The notes: generated by a model not told the origin, from the sequence alone. A stretch of DNA of 64,000 nt from Desertibaculum subflavum (GCA_003576705.1 QOZS01000003.1:1-64000), one strand, 5' to 3'. Shown: positions 1 through 9,675, counted from the first letter of the stretch. Numbers and translations: made by a program.

Positions 1-9
1 GCGTCATGG

Positions 10-32
10 GTACCCGGATCGAGCCCGGGTAC
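10..32. repeat. REP-like palindrome at the window edge
   Basis: A perfect 8-bp inverted repeat, GTACCCGG and CCGGGTAC, is separated by a 7-nt loop. It lies in the intergenic space downstream of the acyl-CoA dehydrogenase gene on the minus strand. There is no T-run on either side, so a REP-like palindrome is more likely than a classical terminator. It sits directly beside the 16-bp tandem repeat at 44-75. Confidence 0.6.
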
Positions 33-43
33 GACGAGCTGGG

Positions 44-75
44 GGAACAAACACGCCGCGGAACAGATGCGCCGC
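44..75 (+). repeat. Two head-to-tail copies of the 16-bp GGAACAGATGCGCCGC repeat
   Basis: Copy one at 44-59 matches the consensus at 13 of 16 positions, and copy two at 60-75 matches exactly. They abut without a spacer and end 4 nt before the stop codon of the minus-strand acyl-CoA dehydrogenase gene. The same unit occurs nine more times at 43338-43624, 43 kb away, which makes it a dispersed repeat family. I do not recognise it as a named element. Confidence 0.75.
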
Positions 76-79
76 CGGC

Positions 80-1246
80 TCAGCCGAGGCTGCCGCTGAT
101 GATCTCGCGGGCGATGACCATGCGCTGGACCTCGGACGGTCCCTCGCCGACCCGGCGGATGCGCATCTCGCGGTACCAGCGCTCCAGCGGCAGGTCCTTG
201 GTCATGCCCATGCCGCCGAAGATCTGCATCGAGCGGTCGACCACCCGGCCGCCGGCCTCGGAGGCGATCAGCTTCGCCATCGCCGCCTCGGTGCGGAACG
301 GCTCGCGTTTGCGCGCCTTCTCGGCGGCTTCCAGGGTGAAATACCGGCTGGTTCGGATGTCGATTTCGTTGTCGACCAGCATCCACTGGATCGCCTGCCG
401 GTCGGAAAGCCTGGCGCCGAAGGTCTCACGCTGCTTCGCCCACTCGATCGCCATCCGGTTCGCCGCGATGGCGACGCCGATGCAGCCTGCCGCATATGGG
501 ATGCGCTGGCGCGACAGGCGGTCGTTGGCGATGGCGAAGCCCTTATTCACCTCGCCCAGCACATTGCCGTCAGGCACGAAACAGCCGTCGAATTCGAGCT
601 CGGTGGCGTAGTGGGCGGAGCGGAGCGTGTGCACGATCCGCCGCACCCTGAACCCCTCCATGTCGGTATCGACGATGAAGCAGGTGATGCCTTCGCGGCC
701 CTTGGCCGGGTCGGTGCGGGCGAAGACGATGCCGTATTCCGACTTGTCGGCATTGGAGATGAAGATCTTGGTGCCCGTGAGGCGCCAGCCATTGCCGTCG
801 CGCACCGCCCGCGTCTTGATGGCGCGGGCCGGGTCGCTGCCGCCGGACGGCTCGGTCAGGCCGAAGAAGCCGCGCTTCTCGCCGCGCAAGGTGGGGAAGA
901 GATAGCGCTCCTTCTGGTCGGCGTTCGCCTCGTAGAGCTGGGCCAGGCCGGCGCCGCCGAAGGTGCCGTAGCATGGCACATAGAGCCCGGCGCGGTGCTG
1001 CGCCATCTCGATCGCCAGCAGGGTGCGCGTCGTGATGTCGATCTCCGGTCCGCCGAACTCGGCCGGGATGTCGAGGCCGTAGAGCCCCATCGCCTTGGTC
1101 TTCTCGATCAGCCGCGCCTGATCGGCGGCCGGCAGCTCGGCTGCGTCGGGATCGAGCGTCGCCTCCACGGGGAGGATCTCCTCGGTGACGAAGCGGCGCA
1201 CCTGCTGGACCAGAAGCTCCTGCTCGGACGAGAGCTCGAAATCCAT
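80..1246 (-). CDS. Acyl-CoA dehydrogenase
   Basis: FAD-dependent enzyme of about 388 residues that introduces the alpha-beta double bond into an acyl-CoA and passes electrons to ETF. Visible family features are the first signature GLTEPSGGSDPARAI, the KIFISNA strand, the FGARLSDRQAIQ helix, the IFGGMGM segment and the C-terminal GEGPSEVQ, whose Glu (about residue 368) sits where the catalytic base of this family usually lies. The frame is open far upstream, but ATG 1246 gives the normal family N-terminus (MDFELSSEQ) and has AAGGAAGG 6 nt in front of it. It starts 3 nt after the preceding small gene, so the two are probably cotranscribed. The acyl substrate cannot be told from the sequence. 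Confidence 0.93.
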   Translation of the reverse strand: MDFELSSEQELLVQQVRRFVTEEILPVEATLDPDAAELPAADQARLIEKTKAMGLYGLDIPAEFGGPEIDITTRTLLAIEMAQHRAGLYVPCYGTFGGAGLAQLYEANADQKERYLFPTLRGEKRGFFGLTEPSGGSDPARAIKTRAVRDGNGWRLTGTKIFISNADKSEYGIVFARTDPAKGREGITCFIVDTDMEGFRVRRIVHTLRSAHYATELEFDGCFVPDGNVLGEVNKGFAIANDRLSRQRIPYAAGCIGVAIAANRMAIEWAKQRETFGARLSDRQAIQWMLVDNEIDIRTSRYFTLEAAEKARKREPFRTEAAMAKLIASEAGGRVVDRSMQIFGGMGMTKDLPLERWYREMRIRRVGEGPSEVQRMVIAREIISGSLG

Positions 1247-1248
1247 GT

Positions 1249-1596
1249 TCAACCTTCCTTGGGCCAGGGTCCGAGCCGTCCGAGCCGCCGCGGGCGGTCC
1301 TCGGCATTGCCATCGGGCAGCGCGCCGTGATCGGCCTGGTGCAGCATCAGCAGCTCCTGCCAGCGGGTCAGGTACTGCATGTTGACCTCGAGGCGGAAGC
1401 GGTGCCCCGGCCCGCGGCGCTTCAGCTCCTCGCCGAGGCGCCCGCGCAGGCCGAACGGCGCCTTGCCGCCGGCATAGCCGATATAGAGGACGCGGCCCGC
1501 GGCATCGGCGATCTGGAACACGCCGAGCGTCGCGGTCACGCGGCCGACCGCGCCGGGCGTCAGTTCCTCCCAAGGTTTGTTCAGCCGGAGCTGCAT
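1249..1596 (-). CDS. Small hypothetical protein, GIY-YIG-like
   Basis: A 115-residue protein. Residues 35-60 (VLYIGYAGGKAPFGLRGRLG) resemble the core of the GIY-YIG fold, in which a YIG-type strand is followed by a helix with a conserved Arg. That assignment is by eye and weak; a canonical catalytic Glu is not obvious, so nuclease activity is not claimed. No clear ribosome binding site is visible before its ATG. Its stop codon lies 2 nt before the start of the acyl-CoA dehydrogenase gene and inside that gene's leader, which suggests translational coupling. Confidence 0.65.
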   Translation of the reverse strand: MQLRLNKPWEELTPGAVGRVTATLGVFQIADAAGRVLYIGYAGGKAPFGLRGRLGEELKRRGPGHRFRLEVNMQYLTRWQELLMLHQADHGALPDGNAEDRPRRLGRLGPWPKEG

Positions 1597-1677
1597 TTGG
1601 CGGCCGAGCTTAGAGAAGCGCGACGTCCGCCGGAAGCGGCTGCCGTGACAATCGCAACCGTGATTGCCGCGTGGCCA

Positions 1678-2349
1678 TCAGTCGAGGCAGTCGAGCCAGC
1701 CGCCGAGCTTGTCGATCCGGCCGGCGATGATGCCGGCCCGGCGCTCGATATAGGCGCTGGGGCGCCCCGCCGACCAATGGCGCGGCGAGGGCAGGATGGC
1801 GGCGAGCAGCGCCGCCTCGCGCCGGGTCAGCCGCGCCGCCGGCTTGCCGAAATGCAGCCGCGCCGCCGCCTCGGCGCCGAACGTGCCGGGGCCCCATTCG
1901 GCGATGTTGAGATAGACCTCGATGATGCGCCATTTCGGCCAGGCGAGATCGATGGCAACGGCGAGCGGCACTTCCACCGCCTTGCGCAGGAAGCCGCCGC
2001 CCGGCCACAGGAACAGGTTGCGCGCCACCTGCATGGTGATGGTCGAAGCGCCGCGCAGCCGGCCCTTCTCGTCGAAATCCTCCAGCGCCTCGCCGACCGC
2101 GCTCCAGTCGATGCCCCAATGGCGACAGAAGCGGTTGTCCTCCGCCGCGATCACCGCGCGCGGCAGGTCGCGGTCGATGGCGGCGAGCGGGCGCGCGCTG
2201 TGCCGCAGGCCGTCGCCCTGTACCAGCCGGATCAGCATCAGCGGCGTCAACGGCGGATCGACGAAGCGGTAGAGCAGGATCAGCGCCGCGAGCAGGCCGA
2301 CCGCGATCAGGGCGATGCGCCGCAACGGGCGGCCGATCTTGCGGATCAC
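1678..2349 (-). CDS. mtgA: Monofunctional biosynthetic peptidoglycan transglycosylase
   Basis: GT51 glycosyltransferase that polymerises lipid II into glycan strands at the periplasmic face of the inner membrane. The 223-residue length fits the monofunctional class, which has no transpeptidase domain. An N-terminal transmembrane anchor (about residues 10-30) is followed by the GT51 motifs: AAEDNRFCRHWGID with the catalytic Glu at about residue 70, GASTITMQVARNLFL, and KWRIIEVYLNIAEWG. The C-terminal ALLAAILPSPRHWS segment is also typical. It diverges from the GST gene on the plus strand. Confidence 0.96.
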   Translation of the reverse strand: MIRKIGRPLRRIALIAVGLLAALILLYRFVDPPLTPLMLIRLVQGDGLRHSARPLAAIDRDLPRAVIAAEDNRFCRHWGIDWSAVGEALEDFDEKGRLRGASTITMQVARNLFLWPGGGFLRKAVEVPLAVAIDLAWPKWRIIEVYLNIAEWGPGTFGAEAAARLHFGKPAARLTRREAALLAAILPSPRHWSAGRPSAYIERRAGIIAGRIDKLGGWLDCLD

Positions 2350-2509
2350 GCGGGAGGGCTCACGGGGACGTGCTCACGGGGGACTTGCTCAAGGGGGCAG
2401 GCTCGCGACGGCTGGCTGGTCGATGCCGGAGCCTAGCATCGGATTCGCCGCCGATGCGCTAGACTCGGGCGCCGGCTTGGGGAGGCAGGGTGCCGTTGCC
2501 GTCGAACTG

Positions 2510-3271
2510 ATGCAGTTCCGCTTCTCGCCCTACAACGAGAAAGTCCGCTGGGCGCTGGACCTGAAACGCGTGCCGCATCGCCGCGTGAGCCTGCTGCCGG
2601 GCCCCCATCTCGGACGCATGCGCCGGCTGACCGGGCAGACGGCGACGCCGGCGATCGGCTTCGACGGTGCCTGGATCGCCGGTTCGGCGCGGCTGCTGGA
2701 GGAAATCGAGCGCCGCTGGCCGGCCCCGGCCCTGTTCCCGACGGATCCGCAGCTGCGCGCCCAGGCGAAGGCGATCGAGGCGCGATTCGACGACGATTGG
2801 GGCCCGCGCATGCGGCGCTTCCTGCTCGACGCGCTGATGCGACATCCCGGCTATCTGGCCGACCTGTTCGGCCAGGCCAAGCCCTGGGCGATGCGCCGGC
2901 TCTATCAGGGCATGCTGCCGCTCGCCGGGGGGTTGATCCGCAAGGGCAACGGCATTGCCGGGCCGGCATCGGTGGCGGATGGCGAGCGCGCGCTCGACGA
3001 GGCGCTCGATTTCGTCGCCGGCGCGACCGCCGCGACCGGCTATCTGGTCGGCGATCGCTTCACGGTCGCCGATCTGACCGCCGCCGCCATGCTGGCGACC
3101 ATCGTCGACCCGCCGGATTCGCCCATGGCCCGGCCGCGTCCCTGCCCGCCGGAGCTGGAGAAGACGCTCGGTCGTGTCGCGGCGCACCCCGCCATCGCCT
3201 GGGCACATGACATCTATCGACGGCACCGCGCCGCCCGTGCCGATACCGAAGGCGAGGTTCGCTATGGCTGA
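2510..3271 (+). CDS. Glutathione S-transferase family protein
   Basis: About 253 residues with a thioredoxin-like N-terminal domain (FSPYNEKVRWALDLK, then TATPAIGFDG with the cis-Pro loop) and an all-helical C-terminal domain containing YLVGDRFTVADLTAAAM, the conserved N-capping region of GST helix 6. Such proteins conjugate glutathione or act as thiol reductases; the substrate is unknown. The start is uncertain. ATG 2510 leaves a very short first beta strand, and an in-frame ATG at 2423 would add 29 residues with no family resemblance. The gene diverges from mtgA. Confidence 0.85.
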   Translation: MQFRFSPYNEKVRWALDLKRVPHRRVSLLPGPHLGRMRRLTGQTATPAIGFDGAWIAGSARLLEEIERRWPAPALFPTDPQLRAQAKAIEARFDDDWGPRMRRFLLDALMRHPGYLADLFGQAKPWAMRRLYQGMLPLAGGLIRKGNGIAGPASVADGERALDEALDFVAGATAATGYLVGDRFTVADLTAAAMLATIVDPPDSPMARPRPCPPELEKTLGRVAAHPAIAWAHDIYRRHRAARADTEGEVRYG

Positions 3272-3342
3272 CCTGAGTCAAGGTTGTCGAAGCCGGCGAC
3301 CGCCATAAGTGATTCCAGATCAAGCCGCGACAGGAACAGGCG

Positions 3343-3735
3343 ATGCTGACGATCCCGCTGCACAAGGTCTGCTACATCGTCCAGAAGGCGCATGAATTCG
3401 ACGCCGAGATGGCGCCGGAGGATCCGGATTCCGACGCTGCCGATACCGAGGACCAGGACGTCGCCATCCTGGAGGCACGGCGCAGCAATCCGACCTATGA
3501 CGAGTTGGTGGCCGCCATCAACGACCTCAACGTCGACGAGCGCAACGAGCTGATCGCGCTGTGCTGGCTCGGCCGCGGCGACTTCACCGCCGACGAGTGG
3601 AAGGAGGCGCTGGCGGAGGCGACCGAGCGCAACCGCAGCAACCCTGCGCGCTATCTCACCGGCATGCCGCTGCTCGGCGACCACCTGGAGGAAGGCCTCG
3701 ACATGCTCGGCCTGTCCTGCGAGGGCGAGGACTAG
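3343..3735 (+). CDS. DUF3775 domain-containing protein
   Basis: A 130-residue acidic cytoplasmic protein that I recognise as the DUF3775 family of alphaproteobacteria. The N-terminal MLTIPLHKVCYIVQKAHEFD and the central NDLNVDERNELIALCWLGRG are the family's hallmarks, and the C-terminus PARYLTGMPLLGDHLEEGL is also typical. No catalytic motif or membrane segment is visible, and the family has no established function that I know of. It is convergent with the acyl-CoA ligase gene, with their last 4 nt overlapping. Confidence 0.9.
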   Translation: MLTIPLHKVCYIVQKAHEFDAEMAPEDPDSDAADTEDQDVAILEARRSNPTYDELVAAINDLNVDERNELIALCWLGRGDFTADEWKEALAEATERNRSNPARYLTGMPLLGDHLEEGLDMLGLSCEGED

Positions 3736-5261
3736 CCTTGCTTCACGCCGAACTCCTTTCGGAGCTCGGTCTTCAGCACCTTGCCGTAATTGTTCTTCGG
3801 CAGCGCCGCCACGAAGCGATAAGCCTTCGGCCGCTTGAAGCGGGCGATGTTGTCGAGACAGAGCCGGTCGAGCTCGGCCTCGCTCAAGGTCGCGCCGGGC
3901 GCCGCGACCACGAAGGCGACCACCTCCTCGCCCCAATCGGGATGCGGCCGGCCGACCACCGAGACCTCCGCCACCCGCTCATGGCGCAGCAGCACCTCCT
4001 CGATCTCGCGCGGATAGATGTTGGTGCCGCCGGAGATGATCATGTCCTTGGAACGGTCCTTCAGCGTCAGGAAGCCGTCTTCGTCGAAGCTGCCCAGGTC
4101 GCCGGTATGCAGCCAGCCGCCGCGGAGCGCCGCCGCCGTCGCCTCCGGGTTGCGCCAGTAGCCCTGCATGACCACGGCGCCGCGCGCCAGCACCTCGCCG
4201 ATCTCGCCGGGCGGTAGCGGGCGGTCCTCCGCGTCCGCCACCATCACCTCCACATCGGTGCGGGCGTAGCCGGCGGAGCCGAGCCGCTCCAGGTAGCGCG
4301 GATGCGAGCTGTCGGCGTGCATCCATTTCGGCAGGCCGGTGATGGTCATCGGCGCCTCGCCCTGGCCGTAGATCTGCACCAGCTTCGGCCCCAGCACAGC
4401 GAGCGCCTTCTGCAGGTCGGCGACATACATCGGCCCGCCGCCATAGATGATCGCCTTCAGGTTGGCGGTATCGGCATCGCCGATCTCCGGCGCATTGACC
4501 AGGCGATAGACCATGGTCGGCGCGAAGAAGAACGACGCGCCGGGCCAGCGCCCGATCAGGGCGAGCGTCTCCGCCGGATCGAAGCCGCCGGATTCCGGGA
4601 TCACCTGGTTGGCCGCCTTGGCGACATGCGGCAGGCCGTAGCAGCCGGAACCGTGGCTCATCGGCGCTGCGTGCACGATGCAGTCCTGCGGCAGAATCTG
4701 ATCCACATCGGCGAAGTAGTTGACCGTCTGCGCCAGCAGGCTGCCGTGGCTGAGCATGGCGCCCTTCGGCCGGCCCGTCGTGCCGGAGGTGTAGAACAGC
4801 CAAGCGAGGTCGTCCGGCGACCGCGGCACCATCGCCGCCGCATCGGCGTCCAGCAGTCGCGCATAGGCCGGTGTGCCGGGCACCACGATCTCCTCGAGGC
4901 CCGGCGCCACTTCGCCGGCTAGTGCCTCGGCGATGTCGGCGCTGGCGAAGCAGAGCCTGGCCTGCGAGTTCTCCAGGATCCAGGCCACCTCCTTGGCGTG
5001 CAGCTTGGCGTTGATCGGGACGGCGGCGAGACCGGCCTGCCAGATGCCGTACAGCACCTCCACATATTCCGGCGCGTTCCACATCACGATGGCGACATTG
5101 TCGCCGGCCTTCAGGCCGAAGCGGGCGCGCAGGCCGCCGGCGATCCGCGCGGCACGCATCGCCAGGGCGGCATAGTCATGGACCACGCGGGCGCCGAGCG
5201 AGACCGCCGGCTGGCGCGGAAAGGTACGGCCGGCGCGCACGAGCTGCTCGGCGAAGTTCAT
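3732..5261 (-). CDS. AMP-dependent acyl-CoA synthetase
   Basis: ANL-superfamily ligase of 509 residues that activates a carboxylic acid to acyl-AMP and then to the CoA thioester. Motifs in order are the P-loop LFYTSGTTGRPKGAMLSH (about residues 155-172), YGQGEAPMTI, the hinge GWLHTGDLGSFDEDG followed by DRSKDMIISGGTNIYPREIE, and the C-terminal catalytic Lys in KNNYGKVLKTELR. A GGGAGGAAG ribosome binding site precedes ATG 5261. It lies 31 nt downstream of an SDR gene in the same direction, so the pair may form a small acyl-CoA metabolism operon. Substrate chain length is not readable from the sequence. Confidence 0.93.
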   Translation of the reverse strand: MNFAEQLVRAGRTFPRQPAVSLGARVVHDYAALAMRAARIAGGLRARFGLKAGDNVAIVMWNAPEYVEVLYGIWQAGLAAVPINAKLHAKEVAWILENSQARLCFASADIAEALAGEVAPGLEEIVVPGTPAYARLLDADAAAMVPRSPDDLAWLFYTSGTTGRPKGAMLSHGSLLAQTVNYFADVDQILPQDCIVHAAPMSHGSGCYGLPHVAKAANQVIPESGGFDPAETLALIGRWPGASFFFAPTMVYRLVNAPEIGDADTANLKAIIYGGGPMYVADLQKALAVLGPKLVQIYGQGEAPMTITGLPKWMHADSSHPRYLERLGSAGYARTDVEVMVADAEDRPLPPGEIGEVLARGAVVMQGYWRNPEATAAALRGGWLHTGDLGSFDEDGFLTLKDRSKDMIISGGTNIYPREIEEVLLRHERVAEVSVVGRPHPDWGEEVVAFVVAAPGATLSEAELDRLCLDNIARFKRPKAYRFVAALPKNNYGKVLKTELRKEFGVKQG

Positions 5262-5292
5262 TGTTGCTTCCTCCCAACCCTCGTTCGCGGCG

Positions 5293-6084
5293 CTAGAAGA
5301 TCGCGCGCACCACGCCGCCCTCGACCCTGAGCGCCGCGCCGGTGGTGCCCGACGCCGCCGGGCTGCAGACGTAGCACACCATGTTGGCCACCTCCTCGGT
5401 TGTGGTGAAGCGCCTGATCAGCGAGCTCGGCCGCCGCTGGTCGAAGAACTCGCGCTCGAAATCGGCCTCCGACTTGCCCTCCGCCCGGGCGGCAGCGAGG
5501 CGCTTCTCCATCGTCTCCGCCCGGGTCGGGCCGGGCAGGACCGAGTTCACGGTGACGCCGGTGCCGACCAGGGTCTCCGCGACACCGCGGGCGATCGCCA
5601 CCTGCGCCGTCTTGCTCATCCCGTAATGCACCATGTCGGGCGGGATATGGGTGGCGCTCTCGCTGGAGACGAAGACGATGCGGCCCCAATTCCTGCGGCG
5701 CATGGCCGGCAAATAGTGGCGGGTGAGGCGCACGCCGCTCATCACGTTGACGTCGAAGAAGCGCTGCCAGTCGGCATCGCCGATCTCCTCGAACACTGCG
5801 CGCTCGTAGATGCCGAGATTGTTGACCAGCACGTCGGCCTCCGGCAGCGCGGCGGCGATGGCGCGGCAGCCTTCGGCGGTCGCCGCGTCGGCCGCGATGC
5901 CGCCGACCTTGGCGCCGCCGACAGCCTTGCGCACCTCGGCCAGTGCCGCGTCGACCCGCGCCTGGGTCCGGCCGTTCAGCCAGACAGTGGCGCCCTGGCG
6001 CGCCAGGCCCTTGACGATGGCGAGCCCGATGCCGGCGGTCGAGCCGCTGACCAGTGCCGTCTTGCCGGTGAGTTCCAGATCCAT
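5293..6084 (-). CDS. SDR family oxidoreductase
   Basis: Short-chain dehydrogenase/reductase of 263 residues. The Rossmann motif GSTAGIG at about residues 14-20, NNLG at about 87, the catalytic Ser in VFVSSESAT and the YGMSK form of YxxxK are all present. NAD(P)-dependent oxidation or reduction of a hydroxy or keto group is expected; cofactor and substrate are not determined. It is upstream of the acyl-CoA synthetase gene on the same strand, which makes a hydroxyacyl substrate plausible but unproven. Confidence 0.92.
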   Translation of the reverse strand: MDLELTGKTALVSGSTAGIGLAIVKGLARQGATVWLNGRTQARVDAALAEVRKAVGGAKVGGIAADAATAEGCRAIAAALPEADVLVNNLGIYERAVFEEIGDADWQRFFDVNVMSGVRLTRHYLPAMRRRNWGRIVFVSSESATHIPPDMVHYGMSKTAQVAIARGVAETLVGTGVTVNSVLPGPTRAETMEKRLAAARAEGKSEADFEREFFDQRRPSSLIRRFTTTEEVANMVCYVCSPAASGTTGAALRVEGGVVRAIF

Positions 6085-6137
6085 GCCGCGCTCCTGCCGT
6101 TCGCCTTGCGCCGATCATCGGCACCCGGCGCCCCGGA

Positions 6138-7187
6138 TCAAGAGGCGGTGGCGAGTCCGATACGGTCGCGCGCCGTCGCCGGCGCGACCGCGGCGCACCA
6201 GTCGCGGTGCTTCAGATACCAGGCGACGGTCGCTTCGAGGCCCGCATCGAACGCAATGGCCGGCCGCCAGCCAAGCTCGCGCTCCAGCTTGGACGGATCG
6301 ATCGCATAGCGCGCGTCATGGCCGGGGCGATCGGTCACGAAGCTGATCAGGCGGTCATGCGGCGCGCCGACGGGGTGCAGCTTGTCGAGGATCGCGCAGA
6401 CCTGCCGCACCAGGTCGATATTGCGCCGCTCGTTGCGCGAGCCGACGAGGTAGGTCTCGCCGAGGCCTCCCTTGGCGGCGACGAGGCGGAGCGCGCTTAC
6501 GTGGTCGTCGACATGCAGCCAGTCGCGCACCTGCAGGCCCTGGCCGTAGACCGGCAGCTTCTTGCCGTCGAGGCCGTTCAGCGCGATCAGCGGGATCAGC
6601 TTCTCCGGAAACTGATAGGGGCCGTAATTGTTGGAGCAGTTGGTGATCAGGACCGGCAGCCCATAGGTCCGGCCCCAGGCGCGCACGATGTGATCGGCCG
6701 AGGCCTTGCTCGCCGAATAGGGCGAGTTAGGGCGATACGGGCTCGCCTCGGTGAACAGGCCGGTCTGGTCGAGCTCGCCATAGACCTCGTCGGTGGAGAC
6801 GTGCAGGAAGCGGAACGCCTCGCGCTCGCTCTCGGGCAGCTTGCGCCAATGCGCCGTCGCCGCCTCCAGCATGGTCGCCGTGCCGATCACGTTGGTCTGC
6901 ACGAAGGGCATCGGGCCGTCGATCGAGCGGTCGACATGGCTCTCGGCGGCGAGATGCATCACGAGCTGCGGCCGATGCTCGCGGAACACCGCGGCCATGG
7001 CGGCGGCATCGGCGATATCGGCCTGCACGAAGCTGTGCGTGTTGGCCCGGTCGGCCTCGGCCAGGTTCAGGCGGCTGCCGGCATAGGTGAGCTTGTCGAC
7101 GGTCACGACGCGCTCGCCGTCGCGGATCAGGCCGCGCACCAGGGCCGAGCCGATGAAGCCGGCACCGCCGGTGACCAGCACGCTCAT
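6138..7187 (-). CDS. rmlB: dTDP-glucose 4,6-dehydratase
   Basis: Extended SDR enzyme (349 residues) that converts dTDP-glucose to dTDP-4-keto-6-deoxyglucose on the way to dTDP-L-rhamnose. It shows [14 protein letters not shown] at the N-terminus, [14 protein letters not shown], the STDEVYG active-site motif characteristic of RmlB, and the catalytic [10 protein letters not shown] 7187 was chosen because it overlaps the rmlC stop as ATGA and gives the normal N-terminus; the frame is open upstream only as an antisense shadow of rmlC. The rmlA and rmlD partners are not next to it. Confidence 0.95.
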   Translation of the reverse strand: MSVLVTGGAGFIGSALVRGLIRDGERVVTVDKLTYAGSRLNLAEADRANTHSFVQADIADAAAMAAVFREHRPQLVMHLAAESHVDRSIDGPMPFVQTNVIGTATMLEAATAHWRKLPESEREAFRFLHVSTDEVYGELDQTGLFTEASPYRPNSPYSASKASADHIVRAWGRTYGLPVLITNCSNNYGPYQFPEKLIPLIALNGLDGKKLPVYGQGLQVRDWLHVDDHVSALRLVAAKGGLGETYLVGSRNERRNIDLVRQVCAILDKLHPVGAPHDRLISFVTDRPGHDARYAIDPSKLERELGWRPAIAFDAGLEATVAWYLKHRDWCAAVAPATARDRIGLATAS

Positions 7188-7753
7188 CCGCGCGGCGTCC
7201 AGTCGATCGGCGCCAGATCGGCCAGCTTCGGATGCTGCCGGTCGCGGTCGCTCAGCGTCAGCTCGGCCGCCGGCACCGGCCAGTCGATACCCAGTGCCGG
7301 ATCGTCGAAGGCGAGGCCGCGATCCGCGGTGGGATCGTAGAAGACGGTGACCTTGTAGAACACCAGCGTGTCGTCCTCGAGCGTGCAGTAGCCGTGGGCG
7401 AAGCCTTCGGGGACCCAGAGCTGCTCGCCGCCCTCGGCGGTGAGAGTGGCCGCATGGTGGCGGCCGAAGGTGGCGGAATCGCGGCGCAGATCGACGATCA
7501 CGTCGAAGACCGAACCGCGCACCACCTGGATCAGCTTGCCCTGGGCCGAAGGCGGCACCTGGAAATGCAGGCCGCGCAAGGTGCCGCGCCGTGCCGAATG
7601 GGCAAAGTTGTCTTGCACGAACGCGCGGTCGAAACCGGTCCCGCGCTTGAAGGTTTCGCGGTTCCAGCTCTCGGTGAACCAGCCGCGCGCATCGCCGAAG
7701 CGCTTCGGCTTGAGCTCGATCGGACCTGCGATCGGTGTCACGCTGAAAAACAT
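7184..7753 (-). CDS. rmlC: dTDP-4-dehydrorhamnose 3,5-epimerase
   Basis: Cupin-fold epimerase of 189 residues acting on the product of RmlB. Visible family segments are [34 protein letters not shown] with the catalytic His, [11 protein letters not shown], the [13 protein letters not shown] barrel strand and the [16 protein letters not shown] segment. Its stop overlaps the rmlB start by 4 nt, so the pair is translationally coupled in the order rmlC-rmlB. The product most likely feeds surface polysaccharide or O-antigen rhamnose. Confidence 0.95.
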   Translation of the reverse strand: MFFSVTPIAGPIELKPKRFGDARGWFTESWNRETFKRGTGFDRAFVQDNFAHSARRGTLRGLHFQVPPSAQGKLIQVVRGSVFDVIVDLRRDSATFGRHHAATLTAEGGEQLWVPEGFAHGYCTLEDDTLVFYKVTVFYDPTADRGLAFDDPALGIDWPVPAAELTLSDRDRQHPKLADLAPIDWTPRG

Positions 7754-7838
7754 CCCTGCCGCCCGCCGCCATATTAGCAGCGTTCAGCATGCCCGATCTC
7801 GCTCGCGAAGGTCTTAACGGACGGAAACCTTACCGGCC

Positions 7839-8015
7839 TCAGACAGAAGCCGGCCGGGGACGGATACGGCCACGCACCCGGCGCGTTGCCTCGGACGCGC
7901 TCGGACGGGGCTGCTCGTCGTCCCCATCGAAGGCCATCGCCCGGGTCAGGACCAGGGGGCCGAATTCCGTCGCGATGACGGTCGGGGACTCGGGCGAGGA
8001 ATCGCCGTCACGCAT
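7839..8015 (-). CDS. Possible 58-residue small protein
   Basis: This is the only candidate gene in the 355-nt space between rmlC and the PRC-barrel gene. ATG 8015 has a CGGAG ribosome binding site about 5 nt upstream (TCCGGAGCCAGT). The predicted peptide is hydrophilic, with an acidic middle and an Arg-rich tail, and has no recognisable domain or membrane segment. It begins 45 nt downstream of the hairpin at 8061-8082, so it would need its own promoter or read-through. The rest of this spacer (7754-7838) shows nothing I can name. It could easily be a chance open frame. Confidence 0.27.
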   Translation of the reverse strand: MRDGDSSPESPTVIATEFGPLVLTRAMAFDGDDEQPRPSASEATRRVRGRIRPRPASV

Positions 8016-8060
8016 ACTGGCTCCGGAAAATTCGATCAGCCGGGAGAGGCTCGCCGAAAA

Positions 8061-8082
8061 GGGGGACGCCAATGCGTCCCCC
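8061..8082 (-). terminator. Rho-independent terminator of the PRC-barrel gene
   Basis: A perfect 9-bp stem (GGGGGACGC and GCGTCCCCC) with a CAAT loop is followed on the minus strand by TTTTCGG. It lies 26 nt downstream of the stop codon of the PRC-barrel gene. Confidence 0.82.
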
Positions 8083-8108
8083 TCATGGCGATCTGAAGGC
8101 AGCGGGAT

Positions 8109-8480
8109 TCAGTACCAATAGGGCGGCACGCCGTAGTAGTCGTGCACCTTCTTGCCCCAGGCCTGGTCTTCCCAGTTGATCGTGTCGTTCTCGCCGTACA
8201 TCGGCGCACCCTCGAGCGTGCGCTTGTCGAGATTGACCAGATAGCCGCCCTTGCCGGTGTCGTATTTCAGCAGGCTCCAGGGCAGCGGATGGTACTTCTC
8301 GCCGAGCCCGAGAAAGCCGCCGAACGACATCATGGCGTAGGCGACCTTGCCGGTCTGCTTGTCGATCATGACGTTGTCGATCGAGCCGAGCTTGTCGCCC
8401 GTCCCGTTGTAGACATTGGTGCCCTCGACCTTGTCAGCCGAGATCAGGCGGCTGGTTTCCTTCACCGAATCGTACATCAT
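8109..8480 (-). CDS. PRC-barrel domain-containing protein
   Basis: A 123-residue protein consisting mainly of one PRC-barrel domain: the N-terminal strand TSRLISADKVEGTNVYNGTG is followed by KLGSIDNVMIDKQTGKVAYA and a SFGGFLGLGEKYHPLPW stretch. PRC barrels are small beta-barrels in RimM and photosynthetic reaction-centre H subunits, and stand-alone versions are common in alphaproteobacteria as stress-associated proteins of unknown role. ATG 8480 is chosen because GGAGGAGA lies 6 nt upstream. It is monocistronic, with its own terminator at 8061-8082. No signal peptide is visible. Confidence 0.9.
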   Translation of the reverse strand: MMYDSVKETSRLISADKVEGTNVYNGTGDKLGSIDNVMIDKQTGKVAYAMMSFGGFLGLGEKYHPLPWSLLKYDTGKGGYLVNLDKRTLEGAPMYGENDTINWEDQAWGKKVHDYYGVPPYWY

Positions 8481-8592
8481 TTGCACTCTCCTCCACGCTG
8501 TGAACGGGGGCGCGGTCCATCGCCCTCCGCAACGTCCCAGCGTGGAAAGGGTTGCAGGCCACCCGGCCATGTCACTGATGCAAAACGAAAAC

Positions 8593-8617
8593 GGCCCGCG
8601 CCATCGCGGCGCGGGCC
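8593..8617 (-). terminator. Rho-independent terminator of the flavin oxidoreductase gene
   Basis: A 10-bp perfect GC stem (GGCCCGCGCC and GGCGCGGGCC) with a 5-nt loop is followed on the minus strand by GTTTTCGTTTTGC. It begins 27 nt after the stop codon of the flavin oxidoreductase gene. Confidence 0.85.
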
Positions 8618-8643
8618 AGTTCCGAAAGGGACCGACTTACGGC

Positions 8644-9675
<1,032 letters not shown>

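Noticed and set aside
7789..8121. 110-codon plus-strand frame in the rmlC-PRC spacer
   Set aside because: No ribosome binding site and no similarity; it also spans a terminator hairpin of the opposite strand.
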